Counted from the stretch's first letter, positions 19,153 to 28,111 are shown. The stretch: DNA of 64,000 bases from CAWIUB01 sp963839995 (GCA_963839995.1 CAWIXH010000013.1:209518-273517); one strand, 5' to 3'. A program made the numbers and translations. The notes: generated by a model not told the origin, from the letters alone.

Positions 19153-20133
19153 ATGGACGAGCTGCTGATCGCCGCCAACCCCGACCCCGACTCGCGGCTG
19201 CGCTACCTGCTTCGCCTCCCGCTGGCCGGCGGGATGATCTTCCGCACCTCCGGCACCTGGCCGCGCACCAAAGCCCTCTACTGTCATCCCGCCGACGCCA
19301 GCGAATGGCCGGCCGATCCGGAGATCGTGGAACGGGCACCGATCCGCTCCTGCGTGCGCCGCGGCGCCGCGATCGACCTCGTGCTCGAGCGGGGCCGCGA
19401 GAACCGCTCGCAGATCGTGTTCACCACCGCCCGCGGCCGCGACGCGGTGTTCTGGCAATCACCGCGCACCCGCAAACAAGCCCGCCCGAACATCAGCACG
19501 CCATCAGCGCGCGCCGTCGGCATCGCCGAACTCGAAATCATCATCGACACCCGCGAGCAGTACGCCTACCGGTTCCCCACCCAGCAGGTCGCGACCGTCA
19601 AACGCGCCCTGCCCTGTGGCGACTACGGCACCACCCTCGGCGGCCGGCTGGTCGCTGCGGTCGAGCGCAAGTCCCTGCCCGACCTGGTCTCCAGCCTGAT
19701 CAACGGCAAACTGCGCTACCTGCTCGGCGAACTGGCCGCCCTCCCCCGCGCCGCCATCGTGGTCGAAGACCGCTACTCACAGATCTTCAAACTCAGCTGG
19801 GTCAGGCCCGCCCTGGTCGCCGACGGCATCGCCGAACTCCAAGTCCGCTGGCCCGGGGTGCCCATCGTGTTCTGCGAAACCAGACAACTGGCCGAAGAGT
19901 GGACCTACCGCTACCTCGCCGCCGCACACACCTGGGCCAACACCGAACACGCCCTCGCCGACCGACTCGGCATCACCCTCGACGACGCCGACACCGCGAC
20001 AGCATCGGACGCGCCAGAACCCACGACCGCGGAACTGCGCGCCTGGGCACGCGCCACCGGACTCACCGTCCCCGACCGCGGACGACTCCGCCCCGAAATC
20101 CGCCAAGCCTGTCACGACGCCCACACTCAGTGA
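19153..20133 (+). CDS. ERCC4-type nuclease with C-terminal Lsr2-like DNA-binding domain
   Basis: The protein has about 326 residues. An N-terminal region of about 120 residues is of unknown fold. The ERCC4 (XPF/Mus81-like) nuclease core follows: the Asp in IIIDTREQYAYRF, the GDY motif in LPCGDYGTTL, and VERKSLPDLVSSLINGK matching the catalytic ERK. The C-terminal PTTAELRAWARATG and LTVPDRGRLRPEIRQA match the DNA-binding half of Lsr2, the actinobacterial xenogeneic silencer. ATG 19153 follows aggagg by 14 nt; a GTG at 19138 overlaps that site and is less likely. Fusion of a structure-specific nuclease to an AT-rich-DNA reader suggests action on foreign DNA (inference). Confidence 0.82.
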   Translation: MDELLIAANPDPDSRLRYLLRLPLAGGMIFRTSGTWPRTKALYCHPADASEWPADPEIVERAPIRSCVRRGAAIDLVLERGRENRSQIVFTTARGRDAVFWQSPRTRKQARPNISTPSARAVGIAELEIIIDTREQYAYRFPTQQVATVKRALPCGDYGTTLGGRLVAAVERKSLPDLVSSLINGKLRYLLGELAALPRAAIVVEDRYSQIFKLSWVRPALVADGIAELQVRWPGVPIVFCETRQLAEEWTYRYLAAAHTWANTEHALADRLGITLDDADTATASDAPEPTTAELRAWARATGLTVPDRGRLRPEIRQACHDAHTQ

Positions 20134-20388
20134 CCGGCTGCCTCCCCCGCCTCACCGAACGCGAACGCCGGGCCGAGCCGTGGTTCGGCGCGGGTAACCT
20201 GTCTGTTGATCATCGCGTTCGAGCCGCGCAGATGAGCCTGTATGCGTGCGCCGCAGCTTAGCGGCGATCGCAGTTGGTAACGTCCACAACTTGTTGATCA
20301 AGACGAGTCGGAGGACGTCGAAGCGATTACCGCAAAGGCCGGTCGCAGCCCTCGCGCAGGCGGCTGTCACAGGGCGAGGATGTGCGTC

Positions 20389-20868
20389 ATGTCGGTTGTG
20401 GTGATTGGGGCGGGCCAGGCGGGGCTGTCCGTCAGCCGGGAGCTCACCGCGCTCGGTGTCGACCATGTCGTGCTGGAACGCGCGAGGGTCGCCCAAGCCT
20501 GGCGTGAGCGCTGGGACAGCTTCACGTTGGTGACTCCGAACTGGACCCTGGACCTACCCGGCAGCCCTTATTCCGGTGACGATCCGGAAGGCCACGTGCA
20601 CTGCGACGAGATCGTCGCCTACCTCGAGGAGTACGCCGCCACCTTCGCGGTGCCGGTGCGCGAAGGCGTGCATGTGCAGCGGCTGCGCCCCGCCGATGGG
20701 CATTTCGAACTCGTCACCTCCGAAGGCCGCCTCAACGCCGCCACGGTTGTCGTGTGCACCGGCGCCTATCAGCGGCCCTACCGGCCGCAGGCCGCCGCCG
20801 TGCCGCCGGGTGTGCTCACGATGACGAGCACCGACTACCGCAACCCGGACCAGATTCTTGGGCGGGCA
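20389..20868 (+). pseudogene. FAD-dependent monooxygenase, 5' part only
   Basis: The start VVVIGAGQAGLSVSREL is a Rossmann FAD-binding site with GxGxxG, followed by the substrate-pocket regions SFTLVTPNWTLDLPG and VVVCTGAYQRPY, as in flavin monooxygenases and CzcO-like proteins. Similarity stops abruptly at TDYRNPDQIL (about 20865). The expected NADPH-binding half is missing; instead a later part of the same kind of gene is present in the opposite orientation just downstream. The gene was broken by a local rearrangement. Confidence 0.78.
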
Positions 20869-21040
20869 GCTGCTCGGTCAGCAATCGCCGCGTGTCGGCC
20901 CATCTCGCGTCGCCGAATGCGACCGACTCGCCGAGGTCGTCGGCGAAGTGGGCAAGGTTTCCGGGGATGCCCGACAGGTGTCCCAGCAGCGGCACCCCCA
21001 ACGATTGCAAGGTGCGGTAGTGCAGGTCGTGCCCGCCACG
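20866..21040 (-). pseudogene. Inverted piece of the same flavoprotein gene family
   Basis: Read on the minus strand this segment gives LQSLGVPLLGHLSGIPGN, then HFADDLGESVAFGDARWAD. That stretch is typical of the C-terminal half of the flavin monooxygenases whose N-terminal half lies immediately upstream on the plus strand. The direct abutment of the two halves in opposite directions implies an inversion with loss of the middle. Confidence 0.6.
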
Positions 21041-21044
21041 GGCG

Positions 21045-21190
21045 CCGGTTGCCTTTCAACCCGATGGCCCGCGCGTCGCGGGAGACCCGGTACCAGTTCC
21101 GGAAGCCGTTCGTCCTGGACTCCACGGCCGCCACGGAGGCGTTCGGTATCCATCCGGCACCGCCGGACGACGCGCTGCACGAGACAATCG
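21045..21190 (+). pseudogene. NAD-dependent epimerase, 3' fragment
   Basis: The frame reads FNPMARASRETRYQFRKPF, then LDSTAATEAFGIHPAPPDD, the usual C-terminal end of extended-SDR epimerases/dehydratases. The Rossmann domain is absent. It follows directly on the inverted flavoprotein piece. Confidence 0.6.
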
Positions 21191-21305
21191 CCGACCGGCG
21201 GTCCCGATCATGACGGCGCGCGCGCCGACCAGGATCGGGAGGCACCACGACAGCGCCGCCAGCTGAGGTTGTCTCGCTAGCGGATCCGCCATACGAAATC
21301 CGCTC

Positions 21306-21365
21306 GACCGCACATAACAGCCGGCACGCAGCCGAATGACGTTGTCCCCGATTCGGCGCTCGCGC
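21306..21365 (+). repeat. Two-block intergenic repeat, copy D (short spacing)
   Basis: The left block is cgaccgcacataac, with cat at 21313. The right block is cgattcggcgctcgcg, with attcggcg at 21351. The spacing is only 38 nt, about 11 nt less than the others. A gaaatccgc upstream of the left block is shared with copy E. Confidence 0.78.
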
Positions 21366-21466
21366 CGCTCCGCCTGATGGCAGTGGGTGAATGCCTCTGG
21401 TGGCCAGGGTCACGCCCGTTCCATAGCGGACTCATCGCTCGGCCGCGTGCGCGGAGCCGGCGGGCG

Positions 21467-22245
21467 TCATCCCGGATGGGCGGTGATGAGCCAGGCGCGC
21501 GAATCGAAGGACACGCCGCCGCCGCTCTGATGCGCGGCCAAGGCGGTGCGCAGCTGGTCCAGCGCCGATGCGGCGCGGCTGGCGTCCAGCGGTGCGAGGA
21601 GGTTCTTGGTCATGCGTAGGGTCAGCACGGCATGGAGCGCACTTTCGGTGTCGGGGCCGTAGTAGACCGGTTCGCGCACATCGATGACGTCTATGTCGGT
21701 GAAGCCGGCGGCGGTCATGATCGCGTCGACGGTGGTCGGGTCGGCCAGGGAGAACGGGTCGGCGGCCGGGGTGGGCGCGGGGTCGTGGCCGAACACGTCG
21801 CGGATCACCTCGCTCCACTCCTGCCGGTCGCTGTGTTGCCAGACCAGCTGCACGAGTCGCCCGCCTGGCCGCAACGCGCGGGCGATGTTGGTGAACGCGG
21901 CGAGCGGGTCGGTGAAGAACATCGTCCCGAACCGGCTCACGCCCAGATCGAAGCCCTGAGGCGAGAAGTGGTGGGTCTGGGCGTCGGCGCGCAGGAAGCT
22001 GACGTTGGTCAGGCCCTGCTCGCGGCTGGCTCGGCGGGCGCGGGCCAGCATCGCGGCGGACAGGTCGACGCCGAGCGCGGTGCCCGACACCGCGGCCCGG
22101 CCCGCGGCGCGGGTGGTCTGGCCGGTGCCGCAGCCGATGTCAGGACGTGGTCGCTGGCGCGCACGCCGAGCGCTGCTTGCAGGTGCTGGTGGTAGCGGTG
22201 CAACTCGGCGTCGTGGTCGAACGGCTCGGCCTGCTTGCCTGGCAT
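21467..22245 (-). pseudogene. Class I SAM-dependent methyltransferase, one base missing
   Basis: From ATG 22245 (KQAEPFDHDAELHRYHQHL) the frame runs into the SAM motif but must shift near 22139. The minus strand reads cctgacatcgg, and one extra G gives LDIGCGTGQTTRAA, the glycine-rich SAM site. The rest is normal: LGVDLSAAML, an acidic FLRADAQTHHF, FGTMFFTDP and LRPGGRLVQLVW. Length 779 nt plus one base is 780 nt (259 residues). Its start is 7 nt after the LLM oxidoreductase stop, so the two form an operon. The substrate is unknown. Confidence 0.82.
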
Positions 22246-22252
22246 CAGTGCC

Positions 22253-23092
22253 TCACCGTGGTGCCGGGCCGTCGCGCAGCACGCCACGAACCCGGTCCAG
22301 CGACAGGGTCCGGGGGTCGAAGTCGGTCAGCCACCAGGTGGCACCCGCCTCGGCGTAGGGGACCGGATCGGTGCCCGGCGGCAGGCCGATCGCGACGTCG
22401 TATGGGGCCGCCGGATCGCTGCGCAGACCGGAAATCGTGGCGACGACCTCGGCGAGCCGATCGGGGTGGTCGAGGTTGACCGGAACGAATCCCTGGTAGC
22501 GGGCGGCTCGGCGCAGCGGCTTCGCGTTGCCCGGGAACCCGGCCGTCCACACCGGCACGCTGGGCCGCTGCACCGGCGTGGGCAGGAACTGGATGCCGTC
22601 CACGAGGTAGTGCCGGCCGTGATGCTGCACCGGCGCACCGGACCAGGCAGCGGTGAGGATCTCCAACGACTCGTCGAGCATCTGCCCCCGCAGCCGGTCA
22701 TCGAGCTGCTCACCGGTCTTGGACAGCTCGCCGCCGAACGCATCGCCACCCAAGCCGACACCGAGGACGAGCCGACCCCCGCTGAGCACGTCGAGCGTCG
22801 CCGTCTCCCGAGCGACCTTCACTGGCCGGCGCCGCGGCAGCGGGGTAACCATCGGGCCGAGCCGCACCCGTTCGGTAGCCACCGCAACGGCCGCCAGCGT
22901 GATCCACGGGTCCACCACCTGCCGCACCGGCGAACCCCAGCGCACGTGATCCCACACGAACACCCCGTGCCAGCCCGCCTCCTCCGCCTGCCCCGCCAGA
23001 CGCGCGACCACGAGAGGGTCGGCGAGCTCGTCGAACAGCGGCACCCACAGCCCCGAACGCAGGCCGGTACCCCTGCCCGATACGCCAGCCAC
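22253..23092 (-). CDS. LLM-class flavin-dependent oxidoreductase (F420 type likely)
   Basis: The protein has 279 residues and is a luciferase-like TIM barrel. It opens SGLWVPLFDELADPLVVARL and includes EEAGWHGVFVWDHV, VATERVRLGPMVTPLPRRRP, LDVLSGGRLVLGVGLGGD and PVWTAGFPGN, all hallmarks of F420-dependent LLM enzymes. GTG 23092 is chosen because GGAGG precedes it and the barrel begins a few residues later; longer in-frame starts add an unrelated leader. It is the first gene of a pair with the methyltransferase. Confidence 0.88.
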   Translation of the reverse strand: MAGVSGRGTGLRSGLWVPLFDELADPLVVARLAGQAEEAGWHGVFVWDHVRWGSPVRQVVDPWITLAAVAVATERVRLGPMVTPLPRRRPVKVARETATLDVLSGGRLVLGVGLGGDAFGGELSKTGEQLDDRLRGQMLDESLEILTAAWSGAPVQHHGRHYLVDGIQFLPTPVQRPSVPVWTAGFPGNAKPLRRAARYQGFVPVNLDHPDRLAEVVATISGLRSDPAAPYDVAIGLPPGTDPVPYAEAGATWWLTDFDPRTLSLDRVRGVLRDGPAPR

Positions 23093-23178
23093 CCTGACCT
23101 CCGATACACCCGCCAGCTCGAACGCTTCCGAATCTGCCCGACCTGCGCCTGTCCGCCAACAAGAAATCCGCAGGCATC

Positions 23179-23249
23179 GAGCGCGCATAACGATCCCGCG
23201 CCGAGCCGAGCATGCGGGTGGAAGGCCGCACGGAAATCGGCGTTACAAG
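23179..23249 (+). repeat. Two-block intergenic repeat, copy E
   Basis: The left block is cgagcgcgcataacg, with cat at 23186. The right block is gaaatcggcgtta, with aatcggcg at 23235. The spacing is 49 nt. It lies upstream of the LLM gene start, in the reverse sense to that gene, with gaaatccgc upstream as in copy D. Confidence 0.76.
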
Positions 23250-23328
23250 ATCGTGTTCATGTTGGTCATCGGCGCGCACCGGCGACCCACCGTGGTCGCC
23301 GCCGCCAAGCCGTAATGTCTCGCTCGGC

Positions 23329-23601
23329 TCATGCGGGCTGCTTGGGTGCGAAGCGTTGGCGCGCTGCCTGCCGAGAGACGCCGAGCGCGACCGCAATCTG
23401 ATTCCAGGACCGACCGTGCGCGCGGGCCACCTGCACGACCTCGCGGAGCCGCGCTTCGTCTGCACGCGCCGCTTCGGCGGCGGCGGCGACCGCGCGCAGG
23501 TCCTCGATCTGCTCGACGGTCGCGGTTGCGGGGTCGAGCTGCTCGGCGAGCCGTTCGAAGCGCTCGGCTGCCTGTTCGATCTCCTTGTCGCTGTGTCGCA
23601 T
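23329..23601 (-). CDS. Small HTH-containing protein, probable antitoxin
   Basis: The protein has 90 residues. A helical N-terminal half (IEQAAERFERLAEQLDP) and a sigma-like helix-turn-helix (GRSWNQIAVALGVSRQAARQ) make up the protein. ATG 23601 has GGAGGTGAG upstream, inside the end of the preceding gene, so translation is coupled. Small proteins of this type sit next to an 80-residue partner like the one upstream in many actinobacteria. The antitoxin role is inferred from gene order and size. Confidence 0.72.
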   Translation of the reverse strand: MRHSDKEIEQAAERFERLAEQLDPATATVEQIEDLRAVAAAAEAARADEARLREVVQVARAHGRSWNQIAVALGVSRQAARQRFAPKQPA

Positions 23602-23606
23602 GCCTC

Positions 23607-23846
23607 TCACCTCCCCGCATCGAGGAATCGGTAGAACTTCGGTCGCAGCGCCATCGCGTGGATGACCACTGGATCCTCACCGTCGAGGTCGAGCACGCCG
23701 AGCTCGAGCAGGGCACCGCTGGTGGCCGGCCCGATCAGCATGGTCAGGTCCTCATCCATGACGACGCGACGGATCGCGTTGCGTACCGCGTGGTCGATGT
23801 CCGCATCGGCGATCCCGTGCTTGCGCGCTGGCTCACCGATCCGCAC
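23607..23846 (-). CDS. Small conserved protein, probable toxin
   Basis: The protein has 79 residues. It carries HGIADADIDHAVRNAIRRVV, DLTMLIGPATSGALLELGVL and VIHAMALRPKFYRFL, a pattern of short strands and a C-terminal RPKFY motif seen in small actinobacterial proteins paired with an HTH partner. It starts at GTG 23846 with no Shine-Dalgarno sequence: a -10-like TATATT lies about 7 nt upstream, which suggests a leaderless transcript. The biochemical activity is unknown. Confidence 0.68.
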   Translation of the reverse strand: MRIGEPARKHGIADADIDHAVRNAIRRVVMDEDLTMLIGPATSGALLELGVLDLDGEDPVVIHAMALRPKFYRFLDAGR

Positions 23847-23847
23847 T

Positions 23848-23900
23848 TAGACAATATACCTTGTCGCCCAGCTGATGTAAACAAACCTTGTCTTGATAGC
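23848..23900 (-). promoter_or_regulatory. Promoter with overlapping GACAA/TTGTC operator
   Basis: On the minus strand TTTACA and TATATT are separated by 17 nt, a good sigma-70-type promoter ending about 7 nt before the GTG. The -10 sits inside the inverted repeat gacaaggtatattgtc, and gacaaggt occurs again about 26 nt upstream. This fits autorepression by the HTH partner. Confidence 0.6.
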
Positions 23901-23959
23901 CGGCGCGCTTCCGATTCACGAAGGCGATTTCGCCGATCCGCCGGATGGCGCCAGCGCGC

Positions 23960-24475
23960 GCAGAACGCCGGCCGCCGGAATGACCACATCGGCTTCGGCA
24001 TCACCCGGCTGCTCGGCTTCACCCTGCTACCCAGGATCAAGCAGATCAACCAGATGATCAAATACGCGACCGCGATCCGCACCGGCAGCGTTTCCACCTA
24101 GGCGATCCTGCGACGGTTCACCCGCAACGCGTCCCACCCCACCTACGCGGCCATGTTGGAAGTGGGCCGCGCCCAGAAAACGATCTTCGCCTGCCGCTAC
24201 CTGCGGATTCGAGAACTCCAACGCGAGATCGAGGACGGCCTCAAGGTCGTCGAGTCGTTCAACCGCGCGAACAGCGTGATCGGCTACGGCAACACCGGGC
24301 TGATCGCCAGCAACCGCCGCGACGAGCAGGAGATGTTCGTGCTGTGCCTTCGCATCTTGCACGCCGCACTCGTCTACGTGAACACCCTCATGCTCCAAGA
24401 CGTGCTCGCCGACCCGGCGTGGGCGGACCGGCTCACCGAGCCAGACCGGCGCGGACTCACGCAGAGTGAGCTGTC
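23960..24475 (+). pseudogene. Tn3-family transposase, C-terminal remnant
   Basis: One frame gives the late part of a TnpA protein: GITRLLGFTLLPRIKQIN, the ATAIRTGSVST stretch, then after an in-frame TAG at about 24099 RNASHPTYAAMLEVGRAQKT, LRIRELQREIEDGL and ALVYVNTLMLQDVLADPAW. The order of blocks is that of Tn3 transposases. About 800 N-terminal residues and the very end are missing. It sits next to the toxin-antitoxin-like pair. Confidence 0.82.
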
Positions 24476-24589
24476 GCCGTGCGCTACGCCACCCCGATCG
24501 CCGATGGTGCCGCCGCGGCTGACACGAAGCGTCGTTCTACGCGCAAGCCGACCGACGGGACGGTCACCGACGGCCCGAACCGGAGACCA

Positions 24590-24665
24590 AGGAAGTCCTC
24601 GGCGGGTTCGCGGTCGTCGACGTGCCCGCACGCGAGGAGGCCCCCTCACCACTCGGGCAACCAGG
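24590..24665 (+). pseudogene. Possible YCII-domain fragment
   Basis: The frame reads ETKEVLGGFAVVDVPAREEA, which resembles the central strand-loop of YCII-related proteins. Both ends are lost. It is too short to be sure. Confidence 0.35.
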
Positions 24666-24933
24666 CGCTACCGTCGACAAGACGCTTGTGTTGCGACGAC
24701 CGCCAGAATCCGCCCCTTCGCCCCGGGGCCATGCAGGGTTGACATCGCCAAGTCAACCGAACCCGGAGCAGACCCAGTCGATGGAGATGGCAATCAGCTC
24801 GAGGCGGCTTACCCCGGCATGACCGCGTGAACGAGGAGGAAGTCGATGTGCCGACCCCCGATCAACGTCGGCAACCGAGTTAGCCCCACAACCATCAGTC
24901 TGAGAAGCCGAACTCACGAGGCGCCGAAGGCGC

Positions 24934-27900
24934 CTACTGGACCTCGCACGGCTTGCCCTGGCTGTTGAGGCCGGTCGAGACGGTGAGCCGGATCTCGGTG
25001 CCCTCGGGCAGGACGGCGCCAGCGGGATGGCTCTGCCCGACGACGAACCCTGCCTTGCCCAGGCACTGGTTGCTGAGCGTCGCGGGGCCGACGGTGAAGC
25101 CGGCCGCACGTACCTCGGCGACGGCGGGTGCCTGCTTCATGCCGAGGACGTCGGGGACCTGCGCCGCCGTCGTCCAGGAGAACGCCGTGCTGCCGCTGGC
25201 CAGGTTGACATCCGTCGCCGTCACGGTGACGAGCTGCAGGGACGGCCCTCCTGCTACGGGCACGCCGCTGATCAGGCCCGTGGTGGTGCAGGTCAGCCCT
25301 TGCGGGAGGTTGTCGGCGCTCCACGTGATCTGGCCGGCTCCTCCGCTCGAGACGAGCTGGAGCGAGACCGGCGCGCCGAGCAGGGTCTGCTGGTCGCCGG
25401 GCCAGGTCACCTGCGGGGCGTCGGTCAGCGGCAGGGTGCCCCGCACCGTCAGGGGCAGCGGCGCCCAGGCTCCCCATCGAGTGGGGTCGCCGAGCAGGGT
25501 GGCGCGAACGAAGACCTCCCCGTCGACGTCGGCGCCGTACAGGTGCAACCGGTTCGTGAGGTCACTGCCTGGGGGAACCATGGCCAGCCGGCGGATGGTG
25601 AAGCGCGCCCAGTCCCGGTCCAGATCCCTCCAGCCGGTCCAGGTGGACGCGCCAGGGCTGGTCTGGCGGGAGCTGCGCAGCCGTCCGTCGTCGTCGGTCA
25701 GGACAATCGCTACGACACCGTCGGGACCGCAGGCGGCAGCGACAGCGGTCGCCGGGACGCCGAGCGACTGCCAGGCGGCGCCGGTCCAGTCACCCGGGCT
25801 TGTCTGGGCGATCGTGAGCACCGCGCTGGTGGCTGCGGAGACGCCGACGACGACCACGCGCCCGGACCGGTCGGTGCAGGCGGTGACGTCGCTGAACGCG
25901 CCGTCGGCGAACAGCTGCCACGGCTCCACGCCATCAGAGCCGGAAGGGCTCTCGTGGCTGCGCCACAGCGTGCCGCGCGGGCTGTCCGGGCCACCGGCGC
26001 TGATTCCTTGCACGGCGAACAGTTCGACCACGCCGATCCCATTGCGGGCGGACGCGACGGCGGTGAACTCGCCGTCCGTGGCCAGCCACGGCGACCAGAC
26101 CCCGGACGGGGTCCGGCGGCGGCGCCAGGGCCTTCCCTGAGCGTTGACCCCGAACAGGTGCAAGCCGCCGTCAGGGTCGGCTGCCAGGCAGACCGCACGC
26201 AGGGCGCCGTCCAGCAGCGTGAGGTGGGTGCCGTCGCCGGCGCCGATGCGGACCTGGTCGTTGGCGTCGACGGCGGCCAGGACCGCGCCACCGGCCGGGC
26301 CGGCGACGGCGGCGGCCAGCGGTGAGCCGAACAGGGGCGGGTCCGGCAGCACGAACGGTGCCGGCAGCAGCAGGCGCACGTTGCGCTGGTCGGGGGTGCC
26401 GGGGTTGTCGATGACGTGCCGGTCGCGTTCCTGTAGGTCGTTCGCGGCGATCTCGCGGGCCAGTGACGCGATCACCGAGGGTTGGGTTATGTCGCCGCCG
26501 CGGAAGTCCAGGGGCGCATCGATGTCGACCATCGTCGTGACGATGGACAGGGTACCGCCGCCCGAGGCCAACTCGATCAGTCGACCCTGCGCCGGGAAGT
26601 CGATGACCGCCGACGTACCGACCTCGTAGAACCCTCCGTGGGGTCCGGTGGGCCAGGGCCTGAAGTGACGCTCGACGACGTTCCGGTGGCTGTGCCCGTT
26701 CACCAGCAGGACGACGTTGGGGTAGCGCAGCAGGAGACGTTCGAAGGGTTCGCCGTTCTGCCGCAGGGATCGGATGGCGTGGTGGGAGTGAATGACGAAC
26801 AGGACGTCGGTGACGCCCTCCTGCTCGACGATAACCGGGATGTCGTCATCGGTCAGGTAGCGCGAGCTGCCGGAGACCAGCTGGTCTTCTAGCCACTGCA
26901 GCTGGTTGATGCCGATGTAGCCGGTGTCGTACCCGTCCGCGTCGGTGGTGTCCAGCACCAGGTGCCGGACGCGGTCGCCGGGCCGGCCGGGAATGGCGTA
27001 GAAGGCGTCGTCACCCAATACGAAGCCATGGCCGACGGGCGTGCCATGCGTGTCGAAGTGCGCCGCGACGAACTCGGCACGGCTCACCAGGCGCCGTCGT
27101 GCATCGGCCGGCACCAGCAGGCCGGCGAAGCCGACATTCGCAATGGCGTCGACGAGGTCAGCCCAGTCGAGGTCCCATCCGTCGGGCATGACGTCCGGCA
27201 ACGGCTGACCGAGCTGCGTGCGCTTGAAGTCGCCGACAGCGATCTCCCGCAGATCAAGACCCAGGACGTCTCCTGCCGCGTATCCGTGGACGACGCCGTC
27301 GGGCGTCATGTTGCCCTGAACGAGTGCATCGTGGTTGCCGTAGCAGGCAAACCACGGCATCCCCAGTCCGGTGGCGGTGAACGGCTTGCGGGCGATGAAC
27401 GGCAGCTGGGTCAGCTTCGTGGGGTACCCGGCGCTGAAGTAGTTGTCGAGCCCGGGTCCGTTGTGGTTCGACCGCTCGAAGTCCTCGAACGCGGGATGCC
27501 AGTACTCGACCGGGAGGCCCAGCCCGTCGCTTGTCACGCTGTTGTCGAGCGTGGGTGAGCCGGAATCGGTGGTGACGGTCTGCCCATCGAGGATGTCGAT
27601 GTACCAGCGCAGTTCGTTGGACTGGCAGTTGTCGACCCCGTCGCCGCTGACCATGGTGAAGGCGAGCGGCAGGCCTGTGCGCGGCCCGCGCCCGGCCTTG
27701 CGCAGGGCCCGGCAGATCGCGTCGGTGAGGAACGGGGCGAGGCACTCGTGGGGCCGGTACGCGGAGTCGAACGGGTAGGACCGCTGGTGGGGTTCGCCGG
27801 GGTCTGCGTACCGGTCGAGGAACTCCACCCGCAGCGGGGACTGGTCGTCGGTGATGTGCAAGTCGGTGATCTGCGCGAAAGCCGTCAGCGCGAACGTCAC

Positions 27901-28089
27901 CGGCGGCGCCGTCTGGGAAAGGTCATTCGGGTCCAAGTGCCGGACAACATGCGGCTCGGGCGGACCCGTCACCAGCTGGGCGTAGTCACCCTTAGCAGGA
28001 TCACGCGGACCGACCAGGACCGTGCCGCCCATCGTCGTGAGCGCCGGCGCTTGGCTGGCGCTCACGGCTGATTCGATCTCATCGGCCAT
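24934..28089 (-). CDS. Large metallophosphoesterase with C-terminal Ig-like and PASTA domains
   Basis: The protein has 1,051 residues. The N-terminal calcineurin-like phosphoesterase (about 65-560) has metal ligands in ITDLHITD (D76, H78), the GD motif in VSGDGVDN, GNHD in CYGNHDAL, and the later histidines in FVIHSHHA and NGHSHRN. It matches the long actinobacterial metallophosphatase family rather than short phosphodiesterases. About 560-880 is a repetitive strand-rich region with WSPW- and WTGW-type repeats like a beta-propeller. About 890-970 is a putative Ig-like domain (LPQGLTCTTTGLISGVP) and about 980-1045 a PASTA domain (VPDVLGMKQAPAVAEVRAAG). I see no clear signal peptide or membrane helix. 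Substrate and location are unknown; PASTA suggests cell-wall contact. Confidence 0.88.
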   Translation of the reverse strand: MADEIESAVSASQAPALTTMGGTVLVGPRDPAKGDYAQLVTGPPEPHVVRHLDPNDLSQTAPPVTFALTAFAQITDLHITDDQSPLRVEFLDRYADPGEPHQRSYPFDSAYRPHECLAPFLTDAICRALRKAGRGPRTGLPLAFTMVSGDGVDNCQSNELRWYIDILDGQTVTTDSGSPTLDNSVTSDGLGLPVEYWHPAFEDFERSNHNGPGLDNYFSAGYPTKLTQLPFIARKPFTATGLGMPWFACYGNHDALVQGNMTPDGVVHGYAAGDVLGLDLREIAVGDFKRTQLGQPLPDVMPDGWDLDWADLVDAIANVGFAGLLVPADARRRLVSRAEFVAAHFDTHGTPVGHGFVLGDDAFYAIPGRPGDRVRHLVLDTTDADGYDTGYIGINQLQWLEDQLVSGSSRYLTDDDIPVIVEQEGVTDVLFVIHSHHAIRSLRQNGEPFERLLLRYPNVVLLVNGHSHRNVVERHFRPWPTGPHGGFYEVGTSAVIDFPAQGRLIELASGGGTLSIVTTMVDIDAPLDFRGGDITQPSVIASLAREIAANDLQERDRHVIDNPGTPDQRNVRLLLPAPFVLPDPPLFGSPLAAAVAGPAGGAVLAAVDANDQVRIGAGDGTHLTLLDGALRAVCLAADPDGGLHLFGVNAQGRPWRRRRTPSGVWSPWLATDGEFTAVASARNGIGVVELFAVQGISAGGPDSPRGTLWRSHESPSGSDGVEPWQLFADGAFSDVTACTDRSGRVVVVGVSAATSAVLTIAQTSPGDWTGAAWQSLGVPATAVAAACGPDGVVAIVLTDDDGRLRSSRQTSPGASTWTGWRDLDRDWARFTIRRLAMVPPGSDLTNRLHLYGADVDGEVFVRATLLGDPTRWGAWAPLPLTVRGTLPLTDAPQVTWPGDQQTLLGAPVSLQLVSSGGAGQITWSADNLPQGLTCTTTGLISGVPVAGGPSLQLVTVTATDVNLASGSTAFSWTTAAQVPDVLGMKQAPAVAEVRAAGFTVGPATLSNQCLGKAGFVVGQSHPAGAVLPEGTEIRLTVSTGLNSQGKPCEVQ

Positions 28090-28111
28090 CTCTGCCGTCC
28101 CTACGCTGCCA

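Noticed and set aside
25027..26325. Long open frame on the plus strand inside the metallophosphoesterase
   Set aside because: It is an antisense frame kept open by high GC; it has no family resemblance and the minus-strand gene is continuous and conserved.
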